Source: Flavobacteriaceae bacterium (GTDB lineage Bacteria > Bacteroidota > Bacteroidia > Flavobacteriales > Flavobacteriaceae). Taken from it: a stretch of 43,087 nt of DNA. The stretch lies in NCBI GenBank assembly GCA_002862805.1, contig PKEA01000014.1:1-43087 (forward strand), read 5' to 3'. Each line of letters begins with the position of its first letter. The stretch's first letter is position 1. A program made the position numbers and the translations under genes. The notes below the pieces were generated by a model. That model did no database searches. It had not been told where the DNA came from and was given only the letters and a program-made list of their open reading frames with translations. Shown piece after piece: positions 1-7,406 of the stretch.

Positions 1-100
1 ACAAAACGGTCTTTCAAGATTCCTTTAATAACCGTCAAATAGTATTTAAACACATTAAACAATCAATAGATATAGTAGTCTAATTAAAACAAAAACAATT

Positions 101-511
101 ATGAAAAAAATAGTATTAGTAGTATTAGGAATGTTAACGTTAGTTTCGTGTTCAGAAACCGAAAACAAAAACGAGTATAGTAAAGCAATAATTTATAGCT
201 TTCAAAATGGTTTAGAGTTAGCTCATCAAGAAATTCCTGGTCCTTTTATTTTAGTAGAGGAACCTAGCAGTAAGTTTATTAGAATTTTTAATAAGGATAA
301 CACTATTGGTGTGGAGTACTTTAGCGACCAAATTAAAGACGGCACTTTACCTCTTTTAAATACTCAAACAGGAAAGGGTACCGCAATGAAATGGCGTAAA
401 GATAAAAAACATGTAATAAACTATATAAATGTTCCTGATACATTGGGCTTTGGCTTCTATGATTACAACGCTGAAAACCCTATAAAATCAACATTTTTAT
501 TTATTAAATAA
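101..511 (+). CDS. small predicted lipoprotein, probable prophage cargo
   Basis: The 136-aa protein starts with a lysine pair and a hydrophobic stretch ending in the lipobox-like LTLVSC (Cys at about residue 17), so a signal-peptidase-II lipoprotein is predicted. The rest is soluble and rich in charged and aromatic residues, and I recognise no family. An AT-rich 100-bp leader precedes it, and a strong terminator at 571-601 follows, so it appears to be an independent transcription unit. It lies between the expected early region and the late operon of the prophage and is not part of the structural modules. This position suits a lysogenic-conversion or superinfection-exclusion lipoprotein, but that role is inference from location and localisation only. 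Confidence 0.7.
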   Translation: MKKIVLVVLGMLTLVSCSETENKNEYSKAIIYSFQNGLELAHQEIPGPFILVEEPSSKFIRIFNKDNTIGVEYFSDQIKDGTLPLLNTQTGKGTAMKWRKDKKHVINYINVPDTLGFGFYDYNAENPIKSTFLFIK

Positions 512-570
512 TTTGTACATTTGCTATCTACTTAGTCCGTAAGACGGAAAAATAGAAATAGTCACTATGA

Positions 571-601
571 AAAAAAGCCCTCATTGATTGAGGGCTTTTT
601 T
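571..601. terminator. bidirectional rho-independent terminator
   Basis: A perfect hairpin has arms at 571-583 and 589-601, a 5-base loop, and runs of A and T on its two sides. It can stop plus-strand transcription from the lipoprotein gene and minus-strand transcription leaving the head/packaging operon after 863. Confidence 0.85.
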
Positions 602-617
602 ATTAGATATATTTTCT

Positions 618-625
618 TATTTTTG
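618..625 (+). promoter_or_regulatory. Bacteroidetes -7 element TATTTTTG
   Basis: It matches TAnnTTTG and ends only 6 bases before the ATG at 632. The transcript should therefore start at or very near the start codon, giving a leaderless mRNA. A clear -33 TTG is not evident. Confidence 0.5.
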
Positions 626-631
626 TAATGT

Positions 632-862
632 ATGGCAGCCAAAGAAAACACTATCCGACTACATCTTGACATCAAGAAAGAATTTGACAAATTAAGTCAA
701 ATTAAGGCTCACGGCGTTCGTAAATACTCGATTGACTATATTCTTGCCGAACTGGCTAATAAGTTCTATAAGTCGCCAGTAACAATTGAAAAAATAGTAT
801 TTAATCGTACTGGGTTGAATTATAAAACAAATCAAACTAACTTATTTGAGTCTTTAAAATAA
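632..862 (+). CDS. small phage protein of unknown function, possible DNA-binding regulator
   Basis: The protein has 76 aa, is basic and helical, with no signal peptide or membrane segment. The central part (residues 24-60, with KYSIDYILAELANKFYKSP followed by TIEKIVF) has the spacing of a helix-turn-helix in which the second helix would read the DNA, similar to small uncharacterised proteins in Bacteroidetes prophages. It has its own -7 element at 618-625 and probably a leaderless message. It converges exactly with the minus-strand late operon: its stop codon abuts the stop of the gene at 863. A regulatory role is inferred; I cannot name the family. Confidence 0.6.
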   Translation: MAAKENTIRLHLDIKKEFDKLSQIKAHGVRKYSIDYILAELANKFYKSPVTIEKIVFNRTGLNYKTNQTNLFESLK

Positions 863-1381
863 TTAGCCCTCAATCACATACCCTTGAACATTAGCCGGAT
901 CAATTTTTAAATCACCAAATGTTCCGTCTTCATAAACTTCAGCAGCACTATAATCAATTGCATTACACTTGTAGGTTACACTATATAAATTACCTGCTCC
1001 TCCTGTATCAACTGGCGAAAATGAAATACGAGACATGCCAGTATATGTGTTCCCACTTGATCCGTGAAGCACTTTATTAATTATATCTAAATTGTCTAAA
1101 AAGTCTAATGCCTCCTCTTGGTTCCAAGAGCCGTTATATGTGTCTGCAAATGTTTCAAAGAACAAAAAAACATCAACTTGCATTTCCACTTTTTGAACTT
1201 TAACTCCAGCATCTGTCATATTATTGCTTCTGAAAGCTAAAAATACTGCGGGCGTGGGAAAAGGATGCTCACTCTCTAAATTATAAACTTGTGAGTTCCA
1301 TAAGTCAAGCCATTTAATAGCAGGTGCGCTATTGATAATTTTATCGGCAATCTCTTTGTATATTTCCTTAAAATTTTCCAT
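863..1381 (-). CDS. phage protein, putative tail terminator / head-tail joining protein
   Basis: The protein has 172 aa, is acidic, and has no membrane segment. It is the last gene of the minus-strand head operon and follows the virion morphogenesis gene by 4 bases. Its size, its alternation of short strands around one N-terminal helix and its place after MuF and the G-like protein fit the tail-terminator (gp37-like/DUF3168-like) group, which caps the tail tube and joins it to the head. No diagnostic motif is visible, so the call rests on position and size. Its stop codon directly abuts that of the convergent gene ending at 862. Confidence 0.5.
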   Translation of the reverse strand: MENFKEIYKEIADKIINSAPAIKWLDLWNSQVYNLESEHPFPTPAVFLAFRSNNMTDAGVKVQKVEMQVDVFLFFETFADTYNGSWNQEEALDFLDNLDIINKVLHGSSGNTYTGMSRISFSPVDTGGAGNLYSVTYKCNAIDYSAAEVYEDGTFGDLKIDPANVQGYVIEG

Positions 1382-1385
1382 TTAA

Positions 1386-1910
1386 TTACTGTTTAAATCG
1401 TTTTTCAATTTCGTTTAGAAGCCATTTATCTAGGTTGCCCATCATTTGTTTAGATTGTCCAATAAATTGCCTTTGTGGCATTTTTATATCTATTTTTCTA
1501 CTATGAGCTTTTACCTGTTCTCTTTTTCCGTTACGAGTACGAGAATGAGCTCTTACGTTTTGTAGCGCTCTTATTCTTTCTCCGTTGTTATGAACTGAAG
1601 CGTAAGGAACGTGTGAACCAAACATTATACTTTGCTCATTCTCATTCATAACTTTTAAGCTTTTTCGCAAAAATGTAGTGTCGATAAGCACAGCTCCTCC
1701 TGGTCTTTTATCTGGCTGTTTTCTCTTTTCCCAAGCTTTAAAACCTGCATCTGTAAAACCTTGTTTTTGAAAGCTATCATCAAACCATTGCAAACAATAT
1801 ACTTTAGCATAGCGCTTAGTATCGATAACTAACTTATTACCAATTGCTAAAAAATCAGGTATTTGTAATTTGCTCATAATTTTTTGTATATTTGCAATGT
1901 AATTAAGCAC
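1386..1910 (-). CDS. phage virion morphogenesis protein (Mu gpG-like)
   Basis: The 174-aa basic protein contains segments typical of the phage virion morphogenesis/tail-completion family: a Trp-rich region (WFDDSFQKQGFTDAGFKAW, about residues 42-60), then 'LIDTTFLRKSL', 'YASVHNNGE' and a C-terminal 'PQRQFIGQS'. In Mu, gpG acts with gpF late in head or tail completion. It follows the MuF gene by 38 bases. An internal ATG at codon 12 (1877) is an equally plausible start, because the first 11 residues are not obviously conserved. Family assignment is good; the exact role in this phage is inferred. Confidence 0.75.
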   Translation of the reverse strand: MLNYIANIQKIMSKLQIPDFLAIGNKLVIDTKRYAKVYCLQWFDDSFQKQGFTDAGFKAWEKRKQPDKRPGGAVLIDTTFLRKSLKVMNENEQSIMFGSHVPYASVHNNGERIRALQNVRAHSRTRNGKREQVKAHSRKIDIKMPQRQFIGQSKQMMGNLDKWLLNEIEKRFKQ

Positions 1911-1948
1911 GCGGGTTGTTCCAAGTGCGTCCGTTACAGAAAGGCAAT

Positions 1949-3184
1949 CTATTTTTTAGGTTGCTTTTTTCTTTTATAGCTTTTCACTTCTTTGCCGTCT
2001 TTAGAAACAATATAAACTTGTTTAATAAAAGGATGAATGTTGTTGCTTAAAATTTGATCTATTTTTAAATAAGCATTTTCAATGGTATCGCCATTTAATG
2101 ATAAATCAATAATTACAATTTCGCACTCTTGAGTGTTCGCCTTTGCTAATGATTTTTTATAGTTTGTCGACAAAGGCGCTTTTCGCTCTGCAAGTTTGTT
2201 GTTTATTAAGTACTCGGGGTTTTTCCTGCCTAAAACAATACGCCCGTCTAAATGAGGTCTTACTAGAACATTTAACTCCAAGTTATTAACAATCGTTGTT
2301 CCCACTCTTACATTATCTATTAAATCAACCTCGTGTGCATAAATAGAAACATCAACCTTTTTACCTTTTTTAGATTTATAAGCTGTTTGAACAGGAGCAT
2401 TCAATTTGGAAAGCTCTGCATTTCTAACAGCATTATTTTCAGTTCTTAATAACTGAAAAAACGAGCCTTTTTTTGTAAATATTTCATTGTCTTTACCTAC
2501 GTTTCCTTTAAACTTTACAGGCGGTATATCGTCTGGCTCTTTTTCGTCAGCATCTTCAGCTGTAGCGACAACATCACAACGACATCGCCAATCTAATGGT
2601 GGGTAATATCTATCCCAGAATGCATCATCTATGGGCTTGACTATTCCGTTAAGTTTCTCGTGGTCGTCTCTTACTCTATCGTCACCAACAGTCCTAAACT
2701 TTAAATTAGGGAATAAGTCTTTTGTTTCCTGAAGACGTCCCCATTTTTCTGCCATTTGTGCTGCTGTTCTTGCTGTTTGGTATTCTGCCTGCAGATAATT
2801 TTTATTAAAGTTTTCATTGACTTTTCGAGCCATTTGTTGAAACTCATTATAAGGGCGCAATTTTCCGTCCTGGTCTACTAACAAATCATTTAACTGTTTT
2901 AAAACCGCATAACTTTTAGCCCCAGAAAAAGCATAGATATTACGCTTTAAAAATAGTGGGGTTGTTCCTTTTCCGTCTTTTGGGAATGTATCAAACTTTT
3001 TGCCATAACCTGCAGAGGCAGCTTCAGCAAGTTCACTATAAGTTTGGCTTATAAATTCCTGGTCTAAATCTTCAGGACTTATTTTTTTATCATGTAAATC
3101 TTTTGCAATTCGGTCAATTATTCGAGTATATCTCGAAAAGTCAACCGCACTAATATCCAAACAGCTAGTGCAACCGCAGCCCAT
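1949..3184 (-). CDS. MuF-like minor head protein fused to a C-terminal toxin-like nuclease domain
   Basis: The protein has 411 aa. Residues about 130-203 form the Mu gpF core: a helix with QTARTAAQMAEKW, then 'RTVGDDRVRDDHEKLNG' and 'PPLDWRCRCDV', the standard ending of the Phage_Mu_F domain. This minor head protein associates with the portal. After a linker, residues about 275-405 form a separate domain (PHLDG, 'LGRKNPEYLINNKLAERKAP', 'SLAKANTQECEIVIID', 'QVYIVSKDGKEV'). It resembles the CdiA-C-type tRNase/PD-(D/E)XK-like toxin domains often found on MuF proteins. The N-terminus has a Cys cluster (CGCTSC). The fold and possible toxic activity are inferred. No obvious immunity gene lies next to it. 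Confidence 0.85.
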   Translation of the reverse strand: MGCGCTSCLDISAVDFSRYTRIIDRIAKDLHDKKISPEDLDQEFISQTYSELAEAASAGYGKKFDTFPKDGKGTTPLFLKRNIYAFSGAKSYAVLKQLNDLLVDQDGKLRPYNEFQQMARKVNENFNKNYLQAEYQTARTAAQMAEKWGRLQETKDLFPNLKFRTVGDDRVRDDHEKLNGIVKPIDDAFWDRYYPPLDWRCRCDVVATAEDADEKEPDDIPPVKFKGNVGKDNEIFTKKGSFFQLLRTENNAVRNAELSKLNAPVQTAYKSKKGKKVDVSIYAHEVDLIDNVRVGTTIVNNLELNVLVRPHLDGRIVLGRKNPEYLINNKLAERKAPLSTNYKKSLAKANTQECEIVIIDLSLNGDTIENAYLKIDQILSNNIHPFIKQVYIVSKDGKEVKSYKRKKQPKK

Positions 3185-3222
3185 AACATGATAGTCTCCT
3201 TCAATTGCTGTAAAAATTGCAT

Positions 3223-4497
3223 CTACTTGTTTACGTTGCTTTTTTTTTTATCCTCCTCAGTTTGTTGGGAGTTATCAAATGAATTACTTTTTTGCCCTAA
3301 TATTTTAAGTCCTGTTTTCTCTGCAATTTGTTCAGGATCTAGTTCAAATTGTGTGCCTAATATATTTACAATATCGGCAAACTCTTTAGCAGTATAAGTC
3401 TCTGAATTATCCCAGTCAAAATAGTGGCCTTGTAAAACAGAATATACCGTACTAATCTTTAAAAGTCTTGGAAACAATTGTTGATTAATAACGTTTTTCA
3501 CTAATAATTTATCGCTTTCAAATCGGTCTTTTGCAAGTCTAAATTGAATTTCGGAGCTTCCTACATAACTTTTTTCATCAGTTAGTCCAGAACCTCCTAA
3601 AACGCGCTTACTTATTTCGGTGTTTGATCGTTCTATTAATTTGTCGAAATTGTCAGCGTTTCCGCTTCCAGTATCTTTTCCGATTTCAAATTTTTCGCTA
3701 CCTCGACCAACCATAAAGCCATTACTTTTAAAATTAGCTGCAGCTTCAAATAATTGGTTTAATCTTGCGTCGTCTTCTCTATCTGTTGTAATAAATAATG
3801 AAGGGACACCGTATTTTTCTACATAATCAAGCCAAGAGCCTAAACCTAATTTTTTAGCTAAAACAATAGGCGCCATTTGTGCCAATAAGCCTAAGTCATT
3901 ATCCTTTCCTGCTTGAATATAATATGGAGCTAATGCACCTTCTTTATATTGCCATCCTTTTTGATCTCCAGGAGCTTTAACTATGAGACCTTTTTTTGTG
4001 TTATAGTGAGCCATTGGAATTTCGTCAACTATAGACAATTCGTTAGTTATAGGATCAATATTATAAAGCTCCATAAGTGAGTTGCCCGTAAAGCGAGACA
4101 TTAAAGTAAATTTTATAAAGTCTTCAAACCAAGTTCTCTCAAACAACCAAGTCAGTTCTTTGTTCTCTTCTCCTTTTTCATTAATTATTTTAAATGGAGA
4201 GCGTTGACAAAATAAAATTCTACTATCTACAACTGAGGCTAAATGGTTGTCTAGCATTAAATTATCGTATAACACTTGTAACTGACTTCTATCTGGCTCC
4301 TCTGGGTCAGTTGCCATTGTTATTGCTGCCTTCCACTCTGCTAAAGTTTGTGCTTGCATAGAAACGGCCTGTCTCTCTAAGCTTTGAGACGGCGACTTGT
4401 CTCTAGTTGCCATAGAAACTCTAATTTTACTTATTGGTGCGTTATTTATAACTGCATTTTCAAAGCTATTGTATAATGTTATAAATGGATTTTTCAT
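3223..4497 (-). CDS. portal protein, DUF935 / Mu gp29-like
   Basis: The protein has 424 aa, close to the DUF935 family length. Recognisable blocks include 'YDNLMLDNHLASVVDSR', 'FTGNSLMELY', 'KYGVPSLFITTDREDDARLNQL', 'IGKDTGSGNADNFDKLIERS' with 'EISKRVLGGSGL', and 'LLVKNVINQQLFPRLL'. Portals form the dodecameric ring through which the terminase packages DNA. The start overlaps the stop of the DUF1320 gene by 4 bases (ATGA-type coupling), and the MuF gene follows 38 bases downstream. The C-terminus ends in a Lys-rich tail. Confidence 0.9.
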   Translation of the reverse strand: MKNPFITLYNSFENAVINNAPISKIRVSMATRDKSPSQSLERQAVSMQAQTLAEWKAAITMATDPEEPDRSQLQVLYDNLMLDNHLASVVDSRILFCQRSPFKIINEKGEENKELTWLFERTWFEDFIKFTLMSRFTGNSLMELYNIDPITNELSIVDEIPMAHYNTKKGLIVKAPGDQKGWQYKEGALAPYYIQAGKDNDLGLLAQMAPIVLAKKLGLGSWLDYVEKYGVPSLFITTDREDDARLNQLFEAAANFKSNGFMVGRGSEKFEIGKDTGSGNADNFDKLIERSNTEISKRVLGGSGLTDEKSYVGSSEIQFRLAKDRFESDKLLVKNVINQQLFPRLLKISTVYSVLQGHYFDWDNSETYTAKEFADIVNILGTQFELDPEQIAEKTGLKILGQKSNSFDNSQQTEEDKKKSNVNK

Positions 4498-4919
4498 ATG
4501 TAAAAGTCAGAGTTTTTATTGTTGCCAAAAATTGTATTACTATTACTTGGGTTGCCGTTTTCATCAGTTGGGGTTGGAACACCGTCTAAAACAATAACAC
4601 CAGTTGCAATGTCTTTTAAAATTTTCATTGCCTCATCGTAGTCTTCTTTATAGTCCGTTGGAACTTTACGAGCGGCGTTTCTTCTTATGATATTATACAC
4701 AACCCATCTTGATAATATTTGAATGATTAACTCATTTCTTATAGGTTCTGTTTCATCAAAAATTGCATTAACATTATATCGTGTTCCTAATACTGTTTTT
4801 AAATAAGCAATTCCTCGAGCTTCAGTATCTTGCAAAATATACATTTGATCGGTTGAGCTTTCATCAATGAAACGCTCATAAGCTACTACAATTAAATCGT
4901 TTTTATTTAAATAGTTCAT
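4494..4919 (-). CDS. DUF1320 / Mu gp36-like head protein
   Basis: The protein has 141 aa. The N-terminal half ('YLNKNDLIVVAYERFIDE', 'AIAYLKTVLGTRYN' type helices, 'LIIQILSRWVVYNIIRRNAARKVP') and the helix 'EDYDEAMKILKDIATG' match DUF1320, the head-tail connector-like family of Mu gp36. It lies between terminase and portal, whereas in Mu gp36 follows the capsid gene, so the head module is rearranged here. It starts immediately before the terminase stop (coordinates abut) and is translationally coupled to the portal gene. Confidence 0.75.
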   Translation of the reverse strand: MNYLNKNDLIVVAYERFIDESSTDQMYILQDTEARGIAYLKTVLGTRYNVNAIFDETEPIRNELIIQILSRWVVYNIIRRNAARKVPTDYKEDYDEAMKILKDIATGVIVLDGVPTPTDENGNPSNSNTIFGNNKNSDFYI

Positions 4920-6434
4920 TTACCAATTGTGTTTTGATTTATATTTTCCGCTCATAAATTTTCCGTCTCCTGAGCCATAGGTTACATATTTCTCGCATTC
5001 GTCTGTAACGCCTTTCTTTGCATCTGGGTAATCGTCTTTTGTCTTGTAATTAGGCTCAACGCCAAATAATTGAGACATTGCCACTTGATGATCCTTTTTA
5101 TGCTTCAACTTTTCATTATACCAAAAACGTCTGTTTTGGAAATAAGGCTGAAGCTCAAGCATTCTGTCGTACTTGTTTTTTCGTGGGTTATTTCGTTTGA
5201 TTAGGTTTAATCGAATTTGGTACAATTGTTCCGCATCACGTATTGCACTCTCTACAGCTTCATTCCAAAATTGTGCTTCAAAAACCCAATGTACTACAAC
5301 TGTTTCTGGCAATCCTTTTTGAAACTCACACATGTAATAAAGTGCCTGGTTCATTTTACATTGTTGTAAAAAGCAGTCAATTTCCCAAAACTCACGATCC
5401 TTTAATCCTTGTACAACAACTGAATTATAATCGGCGGTTTTAGTTCCTGCATAAGCAACATCCCAATACCCAAAAATTATTTTAAAGCTATTTAGTTTAG
5501 GAAGTGGAGCATATTGTATATCGTCGTTTTTAAAAATTGTTCCTTCAATATGTGGCTCATTGTTGTATTCAGCTCTTGCAGCCAAAACGCCTATTTCTTC
5601 CTCAATTTGTTTAAAATAATCAGGGCTATATTTAGCGCTCCATCGTGGAACGTATGTTACTGGGTCATACGCATTCACTCTATGAATTAACCATGTAGGG
5701 TGTAGCTCTTGTAAAATGGTTTGAACCATTTTATGTGCAAATTTATTGTTGGCTAAAATGAAGCGCCTAACATCGCCGTCCATCGTAGGAATTAAATCGC
5801 GTTCAATCCAACGAGCCATCTTTAACTGGCGCACTTCATTTGCATTTAAATCTTTAGTTTCAATATCATCACAAACAATATGAGTTGGTCTTTTGCCTCC
5901 AACACGTAGACCTCTTACGGATTGCCCCATTCCAAGAGCTTGCCCAATAAAACCTCCTCGAGTTACAAAAAAGCCGTCCTCCCAACTACCTGGATTGTGT
6001 TGCTCACCAAAATCATTAATTATTTGTGGATTGCTTTCAAACTCAGCACGGATATCTTCAAGCAATTGCTTGGCTCTGTCGGCCGTATTTCCAACAATTA
6101 CCAAATAAACAGGCTCGCCATTTATCCACAACCAAAAAGGCAGTATAATATCGTTTAAAACAGATTTAGCTTGAGCACGACCCCACTCTGCAAAAGCTTT
6201 AATGGTTTTATATTTCTTTACTTTATTTGAAAACTCAATATGAAAGTCCGGAACTTCAGAAGTAGCAAAATGCGGAAAATAGCGCTCAACACATTTTCTG
6301 AAGCTTTTTTTTGCTTCAAGTAAAGCCTCTCTTTTTTCAACGTCAGTCTCAAACGGATTAATGTTTGAATGACTTCGAGCAAGTTCTAGCTTTTTTCTGT
6401 AGCGTTCAATCGCTGATTTATCCGCTTTTTTCAT
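4920..6434 (-). CDS. terminase large subunit, Mu gp28-like
   Basis: The 504-aa protein is the packaging motor. An ATPase part has a deviant Walker A-like 'WGRAQAKS' (about residues 84-91) and a Walker B-like 'HIVCDDIET' after the conserved GGKRP. The C-terminal nuclease part has RNase-H-fold acidic residues: 'FGYWDVAYAGTKTADYNS', 'VFEAQFWNEA' and 'DDYPDAKKGVTDE'. The length is normal for the family. It overlaps the upstream gene by 1 base and abuts the DUF1320 gene downstream, so it is part of the minus-strand packaging operon. Confidence 0.92.
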   Translation of the reverse strand: MKKADKSAIERYRKKLELARSHSNINPFETDVEKREALLEAKKSFRKCVERYFPHFATSEVPDFHIEFSNKVKKYKTIKAFAEWGRAQAKSVLNDIILPFWLWINGEPVYLVIVGNTADRAKQLLEDIRAEFESNPQIINDFGEQHNPGSWEDGFFVTRGGFIGQALGMGQSVRGLRVGGKRPTHIVCDDIETKDLNANEVRQLKMARWIERDLIPTMDGDVRRFILANNKFAHKMVQTILQELHPTWLIHRVNAYDPVTYVPRWSAKYSPDYFKQIEEEIGVLAARAEYNNEPHIEGTIFKNDDIQYAPLPKLNSFKIIFGYWDVAYAGTKTADYNSVVVQGLKDREFWEIDCFLQQCKMNQALYYMCEFQKGLPETVVVHWVFEAQFWNEAVESAIRDAEQLYQIRLNLIKRNNPRKNKYDRMLELQPYFQNRRFWYNEKLKHKKDHQVAMSQLFGVEPNYKTKDDYPDAKKGVTDECEKYVTYGSGDGKFMSGKYKSKHNW

Positions 6435-6721
6435 TATTTATTTGTAATTATCTTAACTCCTGTTCGGTGTGTAACTTTGTTTGTGCCAAAATCATAACTA
6501 AAACCAGTTATATAAGTAACTTTTGTTGTCCCAGAATTTAAGGGTTGTTTTTTAATTATTTGCCCAATTTCATACCCCACTCCTTTTTTTAATAAATACG
6601 AACCAATATTTAACCTCCATTGTCTTTTTGGCGCTCTGGTTAATATTAAATTCAAAACAAGTTGTAAAAGCACAAAGCTTTTAAGCCAATTTTTCAGTTT
6701 TTTTAAAGGGCTAAATTTCAT
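6434..6721 (-). CDS. small basic phage protein with an N-terminal hydrophobic segment
   Basis: The protein has 95 aa and is strongly basic. Residues about 14-28 are hydrophobic (SFVLLQLVLNLILT), and the C-terminal 45 residues are Thr-, Gly- and Tyr-rich and probably beta-structured. It sits between small and large terminase with 1-base overlaps on both sides, so it is co-translated with the packaging genes. I do not recognise a family. A membrane-associated accessory protein is possible, and a coding region is supported mainly by its tight operon packing. Confidence 0.55.
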   Translation of the reverse strand: MKFSPLKKLKNWLKSFVLLQLVLNLILTRAPKRQWRLNIGSYLLKKGVGYEIGQIIKKQPLNSGTTKVTYITGFSYDFGTNKVTHRTGVKIITNK

Positions 6722-7215
6722 TATCCTAGTTTTATTGATATGGTTTGTAAATATGATTCTTGAAAGTCAAGTGTTTTGTGATATAACTCTTTATCGAATG
6801 TTTCTAAATTTTGAAAAATATCATTCATTACAGTTAAGTAAGTAGATAAGCTTAGCTTTCCATCTTCAAGTCTTTCAAGCGCCTTCGTTTGTATTGCAAC
6901 CTCCTGACTTAAAGCGCTTGATTGTTTCCTTAATTCACTAACTAAATTATTGTCTCCATTAGCTTTTGCATCTTTAACCTCCTCTGCAATTTGAAGTTGC
7001 TGTTCTGTTAGCTCTGAAATCAATTCCTTAATATTTACGGCCTGTGCTTTAGAGCTATTCACATTAGCGTCACGAATGGACTTCCAGTTTCCTTTTTTTG
7101 CCCAATCACCTATAGTCTTTTCGCTAACTCCAATAATTTCGCTAATTGCTTTAGCAGTCATTCCTTGATTAGTGTAATAATCTAAGGCGATTCTTTTTTC
7201 TCTTTGCTTAGCCAT
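6721..7215 (-). CDS. terminase small subunit-like DNA-binding protein
   Basis: The protein has 164 aa. Residues 8-45 (ALDYYTNQGMTAKAISEIIG, then VSEKTIGDWAKKGNWKSIR) are the helix-turn-helix of the small-terminase/'terminase gpP N-terminal' type, which recognises the packaging start. A helical, probably oligomerising region follows (ISELTEQQLQIAEEVKDA). It is first in the minus-strand head operon, immediately ahead of the terminase module, and diverges from the capsid/tail operon across 7216-7406. Confidence 0.82.
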   Translation of the reverse strand: MAKQREKRIALDYYTNQGMTAKAISEIIGVSEKTIGDWAKKGNWKSIRDANVNSSKAQAVNIKELISELTEQQLQIAEEVKDAKANGDNNLVSELRKQSSALSQEVAIQTKALERLEDGKLSLSTYLTVMNDIFQNLETFDKELYHKTLDFQESYLQTISIKLG

Positions 7216-7406
7216 GTTACATGATTTGTCTATTTAATTAGTAATAATCTTATGGCAAAGTTGCTTACTTATGAGTAGATTTTAAAAACTTCAATCTTAA
7301 ACAGTATTTCTAGTTAGCTGTTTTAGTATCAAATAGTTACCATTTAGGAACGCTGATTTTCAAAGCCCTTTTTTTATGCAAAAATTTGCAGAGTAATATT
7401 GACAAA
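7216..7406. promoter_or_regulatory. divergent control region between the two late operons
   Basis: This is the 190 bases between the small-terminase start and the protease start. Both late operons must be driven from here. I see no clear TAnnTTTG/-33 pair in either direction (CAACTTTG on the minus strand near 7246-7253 is the nearest). This is compatible with activator-dependent late promoters as in Mu, but that is inference. A short palindrome, GCAAAAATTTGC, lies at 7379-7390 just ahead of the protease start. Confidence 0.45.

Noticed and set aside
3188..3397. Plus-strand frame antisense to the portal 3' end
   Set aside because: Cys/Ser/Leu-rich low-quality translation opposite a well-supported gene.
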